Shown one piece after another: positions 18,753 through 28,929 of a stretch of 63,614 bases of DNA. Origin of the DNA: Deltaproteobacteria bacterium (lineage in GTDB: Bacteria > Myxococcota_A > Polyangia > Haliangiales > SHYZ01); the NCBI GenBank assembly GCA_016210055.1, contig JACQUZ010000058.1, positions 1 to 63,614 on the forward strand, read 5' to 3'. The position numbers were made by a program, and so were the translations under genes. A model generated the notes under the pieces. That model ran no database searches. It worked only from the letters and a program-made list of their open reading frames with translations, and was not told the origin of the DNA. Position 1 is the stretch's first letter. Each line of letters starts with the position of its first letter.

Positions 18753-18937
18753 GCGCACTCGACTCTGCTCCGCCGCCGCCACGTTCGGGCGCCCAGCGCA
18801 CTCTCTGGGCATGCGGGCTGAGCTCGCCAGCGTCAAGTCATCACGTGCCACGACGCCCGGCAGGCAACCGTCATTCTTGGGTCATCCTTCTGTCAGCCAC
18901 GCGGTCCACGGCCCCGATGGACTATAGTGCCGGTCGC

Positions 18938-19957
18938 ATGCCGGAAGCCAAAGACGCCCTCGACGCCACGACCCTCCTGGATCGCCTGCGAGCCCAGTCG
19001 GAGGATGGCCCCCTCTCAGGCCTGGCGACAGTCATCATCGACCACGCGATGAGCAAGCAGGCGTCTCGCTTGGTGAACCCACGCGACGCCTCGGTTGCCA
19101 TCGTGAGCGCGTTGCGGACCGCGGTGCGTTCCGACGAGCTTAACGCCTTCCTGCTCCAGGCGACCCGAGACCTCCTCGCGGTTGTCGAAAAGCACGCCGG
19201 CCCGATCGAGCACCTCGCTCCCGAGGAGCTCGGTGCTGCCCTGCGCCGCATAGTGGCACTCCCGTACTCTCCCGATCCAGGTCTGGTCCTCAAGCTCCTC
19301 CAGCGGGAGCCGGTGCGGAAGCTCCTCCGCGATCTCCTCCTCGACTCGCTGCTCGGGTTTGCCAAGAAACTTCGCTCCCCCATGGAGGGCACCGGGCTAG
19401 GTCGCGGTCTTGGCGGCCTGTCGAAATTGGCTGCCGAGCAAATCAAGGCCCGCACGGGGACCTTGGGCGTGTTCGCAAGTGGTGTCGCCTCTGCGGTGTC
19501 CCAGGAAGTCGAGCGCCAAGTCGAGCAGCGAGCCACGGACTTCGCTGACTCTACCCTCAGTAGCCTCATCGGCCAGTTGGCGGAACAGCTCTCAGACCCT
19601 GGTCGCGCCGGGGAGCAGGCCGCCCTGAGGCTGGCCCTGCTCGAAGGGCTCCTGGCGCTGCACGGCAGGGAAGTGGCCGCAGAGATCTCGGCCGGTAATC
19701 CGGACCTCATCTCGCGCACGATCCGCGATGGCTTGCGCGCATGGTCGGACAAGGACAGCGCGGTGGACGATGTGGAACGCGGCTTAGCCGCCGTGCTCGC
19801 ACACCTCGGCAACCAATCCTTGGGGGATCTGCTCGTCCGCTTGCACCTTGAGCCAGTCATCCCCGTGCTGCGGCCCCTGTTGGTCGAGGAGCTCCGTGGA
19901 ATCGTGGGATCAGATGCCTTTGCCGCGTGGATGAAATCCCTGTTTTCGAATAGTTAA
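18938..19957 (+). CDS. Conserved-looking protein of unknown function
   Basis: 339 residues from the ATG at 18938; an upstream ATG at 18917 is possible. No signal peptide or clear membrane helix. Nearly all-helical composition rich in Leu, Ala, Arg and Glu, with stretches such as LVLKLLQREPVRKLLRDLL and a Gly-rich segment GTGLGRGLGGLSKLA. Codon use is normal for the window, so a real gene is likely. I recognise no family. It stands alone between the DCC gene and a lipoprotein gene. Confidence 0.7.
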   Translation: MPEAKDALDATTLLDRLRAQSEDGPLSGLATVIIDHAMSKQASRLVNPRDASVAIVSALRTAVRSDELNAFLLQATRDLLAVVEKHAGPIEHLAPEELGAALRRIVALPYSPDPGLVLKLLQREPVRKLLRDLLLDSLLGFAKKLRSPMEGTGLGRGLGGLSKLAAEQIKARTGTLGVFASGVASAVSQEVERQVEQRATDFADSTLSSLIGQLAEQLSDPGRAGEQAALRLALLEGLLALHGREVAAEISAGNPDLISRTIRDGLRAWSDKDSAVDDVERGLAAVLAHLGNQSLGDLLVRLHLEPVIPVLRPLLVEELRGIVGSDAFAAWMKSLFSNS

Positions 19958-20020
19958 CAGCTACCTTGCCGCCCGCCTGTGACGTCCGCCACGGGACTTT
20001 CCCAATGCACCAGCCAGGTG

Positions 20021-20049
20021 TTGACACGATGCGTCACGATGGTTAAGTA
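20021..20049 (+). promoter_or_regulatory. Sigma70-type promoter
   Basis: TTGACA at 20021-20026, 17-nt spacer, TAAGTA at 20044-20049. It lies upstream of the lipoprotein gene starting at 20080, which also has AGGAGG 8 nt before its ATG. Confidence 0.6.
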
Positions 20050-20079
20050 GGTATCGCTCCTACACCAGGAGGTTGCACA

Positions 20080-20750
20080 ATGCCGATAACCACCAGACGT
20101 TTCTTGTACTTGTCCATGTTCTTCGCTCCCATCACCCTCGCCTGCACCATGTCCCCCGGCGTTGGACTCGAGCCTTCACCCCGCCAGCGCCTGCTCCAGC
20201 ACTCCCAAGATCTTCGTATTGCCCCGAGAATGAGCGCCCTCCAGGTGACTGGCCGGCACTCCCGCGACAGGGACAACGGCGTCCCCAAAGCGATTTCGAT
20301 CATCGACGGCACGCTCCGTGTCCGCGGAGAAGCGGCTGGCGCGCTGACCCTCGAGTCCCTAGATATCCGTTTCGGCGACGTCGTCATCCCTCGTAGCCGT
20401 TGGATCGAAAGCGACATCCATCTCACGGACATCCGGATACGCCTCGAGTCGGAGGCCACGGGGCAAGCGATGTGGCTCGACCATGGAGCGGAGGGGAGCA
20501 GTGAAACGAAGGCAACCCTCGTCCTTGATTGGTCGTTCCGCTCGGACGGCGAGACCCTCCGACTCGGCTCGCAGCGTATTCGCAGCGTCCCCTTGCGCAT
20601 TCACGTGCAAGAGGATGCGCTCGGGCGACTCCGGGTAAATCTCACCGGCCACTTGCCAGGAGTGTTTTGGGAGTGGGCCGGCCTGCTGGAGCTATCTGAC
20701 CTATTCTTCGACTTAAACGCGACGGAAGAGATAGAAGAGACCGAGGAGGA

Positions 20751-20775
<25 letters not shown>
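20080..20775 (+). CDS. Putative lipoprotein, unknown function
   Basis: 231 residues with AGGAGG just upstream. The N-terminus MPITTRRFLYLSMFFAP ends in a lipobox-like ITLAC, so lipid anchoring is likely. The rest alternates polar and hydrophobic residues in a beta-rich pattern (TLRVRGEAAGALTLESLDI, IHLTDIRIRLESE) and ends in an acidic tail. No family recognised. Its 3' end overlaps htrA on the other strand by 25 nt. Confidence 0.72.
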
Positions 20776-22217
<1,442 letters not shown>

Positions 22218-22439
22218 GGCGAATTCCTTAGTCGAGTGCCTGGATTCCGACGCCAGGCTCTATCTTGTACGGGGTTGCTGGTTTATTTTCCGTTCGAGCT
22301 TCATCCATGGTTCCACCTCCTGATCTCTTTTGGTCTCCAAGGCTTGGACGGCAGTTGCCTCCTCCATGAACTCAATGGACGGAGCGTTTATTTCCGGGCC
22401 GTTGTGCGGTGCGAGCGGCGCCGCTACGATGCGCGGCGC

Positions 22440-24278
22440 ATGCGAGGGCTCTCCACTACCACACGGGTTCTTCTGGTCCTTTTCGCAGGATGCGAGTCCC
22501 GCCCGCACGCGACCGGCGCTCCTCAAAAAGAGCCCGCTACGCCTCGACCTGCCAAGCAAATCGACCCCCCGGCCGCGGAAGGCGCCATGGCCCCGTCGCT
22601 GCATGTCGCGGGTGAGTCAGCTTGGATGTCTTGGCTGGAACCGCTACCCAACGAGGGCGCGCGGCTTCGGGTGGCAAGGTACTTAAGCGGTGCATGGAGC
22701 TCTCCCGCAACCGTCGCCGAGGGACCGGGGATTGTCATGAACTGGGCCGATTTCCCGTCGGTAGCGCGAGGTGCGGATGGGACGATTCTTGCGCACTACG
22801 CGCAAAAGTCGTCCCCGAGCGCGTACTCGTACGACGTCATGCTCGTGCGCTCCGCGGACGACGGCACGACCTGGAAATCGCTGGGCCGAGCCCATGACGA
22901 CAACACGCCGACCGAGCATGGCTTCGTGACCCTCGTCGCGCAAGAAAAAGGCGTGCGCGCCTTCTGGCTCGACGGTCGCGAGACTGCCGGCGAGGATGGT
23001 CACGAGGGCACGGGCGCCATGACGCTTCGCACGGCCTTGGTCGGTGAAGACGGGGTCATGGCGGGTGAGCTCCTGGACCCACGGGTGTGCGACTGCTGCG
23101 GCACATCGGCGGCCGTGACGAGCGAGGGACCGGTCGTCGTGTACCGCAACCGCGGCGAGGACGAGACTCGTGACATCTGGATCATTGGCCGCGAGGAGAC
23201 GGGGTGGCGCACTCCCCACCCAGTGCACGCGGACGGCTGGAAGATCGCAGGGTGTCCCGTCAACGGGCCAGCAGTGGCAGCACGCGAGCGGCGGGTGGTG
23301 GTCGCCTGGTACACGTACGCTGGCGACCGACCCAGCATCCGCGTGGCATTTTCCGATAACGCCGGGCGCAGCTTCGATCGCCCCATGGAAGTCGACCGTC
23401 CTTTTGGCAAGCGTGCCCCGATCGGGCGTGTTGACGTGATCCTCGATGAGCGCGGAGAAGCCATCGTGAGCTGGATCGCAGCAGAGCGGGACGATGCCAT
23501 GGTGCTTGCTCGTCGCGTGACCAGGGAGCGCCGCATGAGCGAAGCGCGGCCCCTCCTTTCGACCCGCGCGGGGCGAAACAGTGGTTTTCCGAGAATGGAC
23601 CGTCTTGGCGATTCGCTCCTCTTGGCGTGGACGGATGCTGCAAGTCCATCGCAGGTCCGGGCGGAGCTCCGCACTGCGGCAGACTTGCCCCCGGTAAGCC
23701 TGGACGCGACGGAGGTCAATGGCACCACGAGCGACCTCGCGACAGGCCTACTGGCGGCGGGTCAGCCGGCCCCGACAATTTCAGCGGTAGACCTCGACGG
23801 AAAGGACGTCGATCCGGGGCATCTTCGCAAGGGCGTCGTGCTCCTCACGATCTGGGCGACCTGGTGCGAGCCGTGTCGGCAGGAGCAACCGGTGCTCTCG
23901 GCCCTCATGAGGCAATACGGGGAAAAAGGGCTCAAGATCGTAGGACTTAGCGTCGACCAGCACCTCGCCACCCAGGAACTTGCGACGATCGTGGCCCGTC
24001 GAAAAATCCCCTACACGACGTGGCATGACCGGATGGATCGCGCCTCACAAGCGCTTGGCGTGGGCACGCTGCCGGCGGCCTTCTTGATTGAGGATGGCAT
24101 CGTCAGGTGGCGGCAAGCAGGAACTGTGAAAGCGGGCGACCCCGAGCTCACAACGGCACTTGCGAAGGCACTTGCTCCTCGACCGGTTCGTGCTGAGCAG
24201 GGTTCTAGGGGGCCGGTGCCGCCGGCTCGGTCACAGAAACCAGGTAGCGGACGAGGGCCTCTGCTTCCGCGGCGCTGA
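22440..24278 (+). CDS. Lipoprotein fusing a sialidase-like propeller to a TlpA-type thioredoxin
   Basis: 612 residues. The start MRGLSTTTRVLLVLFAGCE gives a clear lipobox (LFAGC). Residues about 60-420 form a BNR/sialidase-like beta-propeller, with Asp-box-like pieces (SADDGTTW, SDNAGRSF) and a VCDCCGTSA segment. Residues about 450-590 are a TlpA/ResA-like thioredoxin domain with the redox motif WATWCEPCRQEQP and a cis-Pro in VGTLPAAF. The domain pair suggests a periplasmic redox protein with a sensing or binding propeller; sialidase activity is doubtful because the propeller shows no clear catalytic triad. Its 3' end overlaps the cytochrome c gene on the other strand by 74 nt. Confidence 0.82.
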   Translation: MRGLSTTTRVLLVLFAGCESRPHATGAPQKEPATPRPAKQIDPPAAEGAMAPSLHVAGESAWMSWLEPLPNEGARLRVARYLSGAWSSPATVAEGPGIVMNWADFPSVARGADGTILAHYAQKSSPSAYSYDVMLVRSADDGTTWKSLGRAHDDNTPTEHGFVTLVAQEKGVRAFWLDGRETAGEDGHEGTGAMTLRTALVGEDGVMAGELLDPRVCDCCGTSAAVTSEGPVVVYRNRGEDETRDIWIIGREETGWRTPHPVHADGWKIAGCPVNGPAVAARERRVVVAWYTYAGDRPSIRVAFSDNAGRSFDRPMEVDRPFGKRAPIGRVDVILDERGEAIVSWIAAERDDAMVLARRVTRERRMSEARPLLSTRAGRNSGFPRMDRLGDSLLLAWTDAASPSQVRAELRTAADLPPVSLDATEVNGTTSDLATGLLAAGQPAPTISAVDLDGKDVDPGHLRKGVVLLTIWATWCEPCRQEQPVLSALMRQYGEKGLKIVGLSVDQHLATQELATIVARRKIPYTTWHDRMDRASQALGVGTLPAAFLIEDGIVRWRQAGTVKAGDPELTTALAKALAPRPVRAEQGSRGPVPPARSQKPGSGRGPLLPRR

Positions 24279-24531
24279 GCTTGGACCGCTTGGTCATGTC
24301 GACCACGAGCTCTGGCCATTCAGTCGCGGGGTATGCAGCGGGTGGATAAAGCTCGTGACAACCCGAGCAGCGGGCGATGAGCAGGACGCGGCCATTCTCG
24401 AGCGACTCCTTGGTCGTATCAGGCCAGCGTGCCCTGGCACGACCCACCTGCGTCGACGTCGGATGCGGCACCTTTCCTGCGCATCCGACGACCAGCAGGG
24501 CCGATGCGATGAAACGACGCACCGACCTCAC
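24205..24531 (-). CDS. Small lipid-anchored c-type cytochrome
   Basis: 108 residues from a GTG that shares its first base with the TAG stop of the upstream gene (TAGTG), so translation is coupled. A lipoprotein signal ends VVGCAGK. One haem c site, CSGCH, lies near residue 55; a Met-containing segment (VVDMTKRSKL) may give the second axial ligand. It resembles single-haem cytochrome c domains that pass electrons in the periplasm. Its partner is not shown by sequence; the neighbours are an outer-membrane barrel and a thioredoxin-like lipoprotein. Confidence 0.85.
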   Translation of the reverse strand: MRSVRRFIASALLVVGCAGKVPHPTSTQVGRARARWPDTTKESLENGRVLLIARCSGCHELYPPAAYPATEWPELVVDMTKRSKLSAAEAEALVRYLVSVTEPAAPAP

Positions 24532-25328
24532 TACAGGTGGAAAGCGACGAGGAGGCGAGCGTTGTACTTCTCGTGCTCAGCGAGATCGAGCGAGCTGTCC
24601 CCGTGCTCGTGCGTCTTGAGCGCTGGGAGCTGAGGCAGGAACGTGAAGGCCGCCCACCACTTCTCCGTCGCATAGGACACGACGGGCCCGGCGAACAAGG
24701 CCGAGTGCTCGTACTCCTTGAAGCCGGGGAACTCGTTGTGGTTGCGGACCTCGATGCCGGCCGAGAAATTGGGCGTAAAGCGATAAACCGCACCGAGGTC
24801 GGCCTCGAGGATCAGCTCGTTCTCACCCTCCTCGAAGTACCGCTCCACCTCGGCCACGAGATTCACGGCCAGGTGGACATTGCCGATCTTCTTGTCGAGA
24901 ATGACCTTGGCCTCGAGCTCGCCTTCCTCGTGAGACGCCGTCACCTCTCCGTACACGGCTAGGCCAAATGCATCAGCGACGGGATCGAGGAGCTTGTACT
25001 TCCACTCCGACGAGATACCGGCAAACTCTAGGTCCGACTCCGTCCCGGCCCCGGTGTCCGCACGCACGTAGTTGAAGTTCAGGTACAGGGCGGTGAGCAG
25101 GCTGTCCGTGACACCGTACTCGAGCTCGACCCGCTGATCGAACCGAGCAAATGACTTGTCCCGGCCAATGCGGGGCGTGGTCCAAAGCTCGAGCTCCATG
25201 GCTCCCTTTGGCATCACGGCGCTTTCGTAGGTGTACGTCATGTGCCGCTCATTGGCTTCAGCGACGCGTGGCAGAGCTGCGATAGCGCAGGCTCCGAGTC
25301 CGAGAACGAAACAACGGTTGGCTTTCAT
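24531..25328 (-). CDS. Outer-membrane beta-barrel protein
   Basis: 265 residues. The ATG at 25328 is chosen for its AGGAG 7 nt upstream and signal peptide (MKANRCFVLGLGACAIAALP ... AEANE). The mature part is a run of amphipathic strands (MELELWTTP, RVELEYGVTDSLLTALYLNF, WKYKLLD) and ends in LLVAFHL, a typical outer-membrane C-terminus. The channel or ligand role is unknown. It is coupled to the cytochrome c gene downstream. A Fur-box-like sequence lies 34 nt upstream of its start codon, suggesting control by iron or another metal. Confidence 0.8.
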   Translation of the reverse strand: MKANRCFVLGLGACAIAALPRVAEANERHMTYTYESAVMPKGAMELELWTTPRIGRDKSFARFDQRVELEYGVTDSLLTALYLNFNYVRADTGAGTESDLEFAGISSEWKYKLLDPVADAFGLAVYGEVTASHEEGELEAKVILDKKIGNVHLAVNLVAEVERYFEEGENELILEADLGAVYRFTPNFSAGIEVRNHNEFPGFKEYEHSALFAGPVVSYATEKWWAAFTFLPQLPALKTHEHGDSSLDLAEHEKYNARLLVAFHL

Positions 25329-25361
25329 GCGATTTCTCCTGCTAGCGGTCACTATCCGCCT

Positions 25362-25380
25362 GAAGATGAAATTCATTTTC
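25362..25380 (-). promoter_or_regulatory. Fur-box-like operator
   Basis: Read on the minus strand, GAAAATGAATTTCATCTTC matches the 19-bp Fur consensus GATAATGATAATCATTATC at 13 positions. It is strikingly AT-rich for this sequence. A likely -10 (GATAGT, near 25349-25354) follows downstream, so binding would cover the promoter of the barrel-cytochrome pair. Confidence 0.5.
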
Positions 25381-25582
25381 ATGTCCGACTCTCGGATGTC
25401 AACCGCAAAGAATGCGCGCTCTTGGGAGGTGCTGTGATGCTCGTCACTTGCCAACCGCCCGGTTGTTGACTTCGCGACGGTGGCGGCCGTATGACCCGCT
25501 CCGTCGGCTCCTCGTCGGGCCCTCGCTTTTCCCGCTTGAGCCCTAACTCGAGCCGACCTGACACCATGCGAGGAGTAGCGCC

Positions 25583-28288
25583 ATGAAGAAGCTAGCCCAG
25601 TGGTCGGTGGTTGCCCTTGTCCTTGGCACCGCGTGCGCCCCCGACGCCCAGGAAGGCGTGGTTTCGACCGAAACACCGCTTATCCTGGCTCCCAATTTCT
25701 CCACGATCAGCAGCATCAACATCATCAGCAGCATCTCGATCAAGCCACGTTTCACGGCGCAGCAAGTGAAGGCGACGCCGCTCGTCGTGGTCCCCGGTGG
25801 TCCCCTGGTGCCTCGAGGCGCGCTGCTCGACGCGAGCTCAGTGGGCCATGGGCACCAGCGGCTGCCGAGGGCGCGCGTCGGCAACGTGATGCCACCGCCC
25901 TTCCCTGGAGGGGGAACGCAGTACGGGCTGGGCCCAGAAGGTCCCGGTGACACCTCGGCCGAGTGCCAGGCCTCGCATGTCGCCGGGCTCCATGGCGCCG
26001 ACTTGGTGACCTACCTCACGACCCACGACACGGGCTGCCTCTACTACCTCTGGAATTACACAGCAGACCTGCGGACGGTCTTCTCCGATACGCGGATGAC
26101 CACCGTCTTCGACGCCATTAGGCAGCGGGCGCCGCTCCATGACGGAACGACAACTCAAGCCCTGGAGCAGCTTCTCACCTTCGTCAAGGCGGGCTACTAC
26201 CACAAGGAGCTTTCCCATGATGTGACGTTCACGCCGGCCACAATTCAACCTACGGCCATCCAGGCGCTCGATGCCGTGGCCGCAAGCACGAGCTTCCTTG
26301 CGAACAACTCCGCGGCAGGCTCGATCCTCAGGGAGTGGCTCGGCACCGTCGACAACTCGTGGCTGGGCTATCGTTTCTACCAGTCGATTAAGAACATCTT
26401 GGTCGCATTCCGAACCGACGCCACGCGAATGGGAATCTACGAGCAGAGGACGGCGCTCTTCTCGGCCTTCTACCTCGTCCAGCGCTCCTCGAGTCGCAGC
26501 GAGTTCGCCGCGGTCGCGGACGCGGCGCTCGTCGAGACGTTGCGCGGCATCACCCTCGATCCCAACCACACCGGAACGTCGACGTGGGTGGCCAACAACG
26601 CGGTCTGGACGCTGGGCAAGCTCTTCTCTCGGGGAATCCGTGCGAGCGAAACGCTCTCGGCGCTCTCGGCTGCTTATTCGACCTTCGCATGGGCGAGCGA
26701 GCCTTTCCTTTGGACCGTGAAGGCGCTCACCATCAACTCGGACTGCCAGAATCTCTCCGACGGTACCCCGGTCTGCCGCTCGACCACGTGGTCGACCCTC
26801 GAGAACCAGATCTTCCCGAACACCCACAGGTTCGACGACGGTGCCCTTGTCGTGAGGACGCCATTGTCCCTCGCCGAAGTGCAGCCGCTGTACCACGCGG
26901 CCAAGGAGGTAGAGGCCCAGTTCCAGCGCATTTCCGAGACCTTTACGCCAATCGACAACGATCCCAACCCCACCTTGACCGTCAAGCTGTACGGAACGAT
27001 GGCCGACTACAAGAAGTACCAGTCCTTGCTCTACGGGCTCCCGACGGAAAACGGAGGGATCTACATCGAGCAAGGGGGAACCTTCTACACGTTCCAGCGC
27101 ACCGCGACCGAGAGCATCTATTCGCTCGAGGAGCTAGTCCGCCATGAGTACGTGCACTACCTGGCGGGCCGCTTCCTCATTTCGGGGATCTGGGGCGACG
27201 CGCCGATCTATTCAGATAGCCGAATGGTGTGGTTCGACGAAGGCCTCGCCGAGTTCCTCGCAGGCAGCACTCAGGATCGCGGTGTTCTGCCGAGGGAGGT
27301 ACTCGTGCGCAAGATCCGAGACGATTCCCTCGGCCGCATGTCCGTCTCCCAGGTCTTAGCCGCCCGCTATGGGGACTTCCGCTTTTACCAATACGCCGGC
27401 ACGTTCTTCCAGTTCCTCCGCACCAGCCAGCGCGGCCTCCTCAAGGACTTCCTTACGGCTGCGTACAAGGGAGACGTGGCGCGTTTCGACCTCTTGGTGA
27501 GCCAAGCAGCGGCCAACGCCACCATGAACAACGTCTACCAGCAGCACTTGAACGACCTCGTCGCCGGAATCAGCGCCCTCACCAACCCGGTCACGACCTT
27601 GCCGCCCTTGGGCAGCCTGAGCACCGACTCACCGTCACGAGTTCAAAACGATTTCAGAACCATCCGATGGACGACCAACGCCGCGTGCAACCTTGCCGCC
27701 TTGCGAGAAAACAGCCGGTTCTCCTGCCGGGGGAACATGACGGGAACCTTGCGCGCCGCGCCTGATTGGGCCTCCGCTTGGGCCACGTTCGACGGAAACT
27801 TGAACGAGATCATCGGTACGCTCAAGTCGAGCTCGAGCTTGAACAACTTCAGCGGCATGGTGTGCCGCATGGGCGCCCTGCGGTGGATCCCCTATGGGGC
27901 GCAGGCGTACCCGATCGTCGACTATTACTGCGACGGCCCGCTCACGACGACTACGGCCACGTTCCTCGCCCGTGGGACGCAGGAGCAGGTAGACTTCCGA
28001 GCGACGCGCTTGGGGATCCATGCGACGTGCAGCGTCACGTCGGCCGGCCTCGTGACATGCCGAGCGCCCCTGAGCACGAGTACCGTCTCGAACAGCCAGC
28101 CCGATTCGGTGCTCACCGCAGCGATGAACGATGCCCTTATCGAGCTCGAGAACTCCGTCTACGGAACCCGCCCGAGCTACTACAGAGCGCTCTCCTGTCA
28201 GCTCGTCGCCGGGAGCTCACGCGTGGTCGCATATGGTTCTTCCCTCAAGTACATGGTCGCCGACGCGACATGCTCGATCAAGTACTGA
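25583..28288 (+). CDS. M9 (collagenase-like) zinc metalloprotease
   Basis: 901 residues with GAGGAG before the ATG. An export signal MKKLAQWSVVALVLGTAC may be lipidated. A low-complexity Ile/Ser stretch follows, then a helical activator-like region (about 130-440) and a peptidase region with HEYVH near residue 521 and the third zinc ligand Glu in WFDEGLAEFLAG about 30 residues later. This spacing is that of M9 bacterial collagenases. The C-terminal 200 residues contain several Cys and are unassigned; no PKD or collagen-binding domain was recognised. It probably degrades external proteins, in keeping with a predatory or saprophytic life, but collagen specificity is not shown. Confidence 0.85.
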   Translation: MKKLAQWSVVALVLGTACAPDAQEGVVSTETPLILAPNFSTISSINIISSISIKPRFTAQQVKATPLVVVPGGPLVPRGALLDASSVGHGHQRLPRARVGNVMPPPFPGGGTQYGLGPEGPGDTSAECQASHVAGLHGADLVTYLTTHDTGCLYYLWNYTADLRTVFSDTRMTTVFDAIRQRAPLHDGTTTQALEQLLTFVKAGYYHKELSHDVTFTPATIQPTAIQALDAVAASTSFLANNSAAGSILREWLGTVDNSWLGYRFYQSIKNILVAFRTDATRMGIYEQRTALFSAFYLVQRSSSRSEFAAVADAALVETLRGITLDPNHTGTSTWVANNAVWTLGKLFSRGIRASETLSALSAAYSTFAWASEPFLWTVKALTINSDCQNLSDGTPVCRSTTWSTLENQIFPNTHRFDDGALVVRTPLSLAEVQPLYHAAKEVEAQFQRISETFTPIDNDPNPTLTVKLYGTMADYKKYQSLLYGLPTENGGIYIEQGGTFYTFQRTATESIYSLEELVRHEYVHYLAGRFLISGIWGDAPIYSDSRMVWFDEGLAEFLAGSTQDRGVLPREVLVRKIRDDSLGRMSVSQVLAARYGDFRFYQYAGTFFQFLRTSQRGLLKDFLTAAYKGDVARFDLLVSQAAANATMNNVYQQHLNDLVAGISALTNPVTTLPPLGSLSTDSPSRVQNDFRTIRWTTNAACNLAALRENSRFSCRGNMTGTLRAAPDWASAWATFDGNLNEIIGTLKSSSSLNNFSGMVCRMGALRWIPYGAQAYPIVDYYCDGPLTTTTATFLARGTQEQVDFRATRLGIHATCSVTSAGLVTCRAPLSTSTVSNSQPDSVLTAAMNDALIELENSVYGTRPSYYRALSCQLVAGSSRVVAYGSSLKYMVADATCSIKY

Positions 28289-28306
28289 CCGACTGGATTC
28301 GTCGTC

Positions 28307-28849
28307 TCAATGGGGCACCCCTGGGGACGGGGTGGGGATCTCTTCTTCGACGTGCGCGGTCGGGCGCGCGTGGGTGTGGCTCTCGAGCAACCAGAGGTCC
28401 TTCTCTGCCTCCCGCAAGGCCTTCATGAGCACATCCTCGGTCGCGGGATCGTTCAGGTCTCGGACTTGGTCGATCGCTTTCCTAAGCAGCGCGGAGTGCT
28501 TCGCGAACTTGTGCACGAGAGAAGTGAGATGCTCGTCTGCCGTCGTAGCGTCTAGGTCGTGCTCGGCGAGCTCCGAGCTCCTCGCGACCAGGCGCGCGGT
28601 TCCTTCAACATAGCCACCCAGGGTCGAGAGCCGCTCAGCAACCTCGTCGCTCCGCTTGCGCAGGTGCTCCGCCACCTCATCGAACAGCTCATGCCTCGAG
28701 AGGAAGTGCTTCCCCTTTGCATTCCAATGCGCGTGTTTTGCCTGAAGGTACAGGTCGAGCGCATTTGCCAGGCCGAGATTGAGGGTCCTTACGAGCTGCT
28801 CCCGGACATGACTCGGCAAGTCGACATGGGTCGCATAGGTCTTGGCCAT
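28307..28849 (-). CDS. dps: Dps-type ferritin-like DNA-protection protein
   Basis: 180 residues; the start MAKTYATHV is preferred over one 9 nt upstream because GAGAGG is then well spaced. The ferroxidase-site motif HAHWNAKGKHFLSRHELFDE and the following DEVAERLSTLGG are intact. Dps forms a 12-mer that oxidises and stores iron and shields DNA. It lies 80 nt downstream of the OPT transporter gene on the same strand, and the collagenase gene converges on it with an 18-nt gap. Confidence 0.94.
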   Translation of the reverse strand: MAKTYATHVDLPSHVREQLVRTLNLGLANALDLYLQAKHAHWNAKGKHFLSRHELFDEVAEHLRKRSDEVAERLSTLGGYVEGTARLVARSSELAEHDLDATTADEHLTSLVHKFAKHSALLRKAIDQVRDLNDPATEDVLMKALREAEKDLWLLESHTHARPTAHVEEEIPTPSPGVPH

Positions 28850-28929
28850 TCCGCACATCCTCTCGCTCGGTTAGATCTCCGCGGCGCGAGTAGGTCATGT
28901 AGGCGCGAGGAGGGCGCAGGCAAGGGTGG

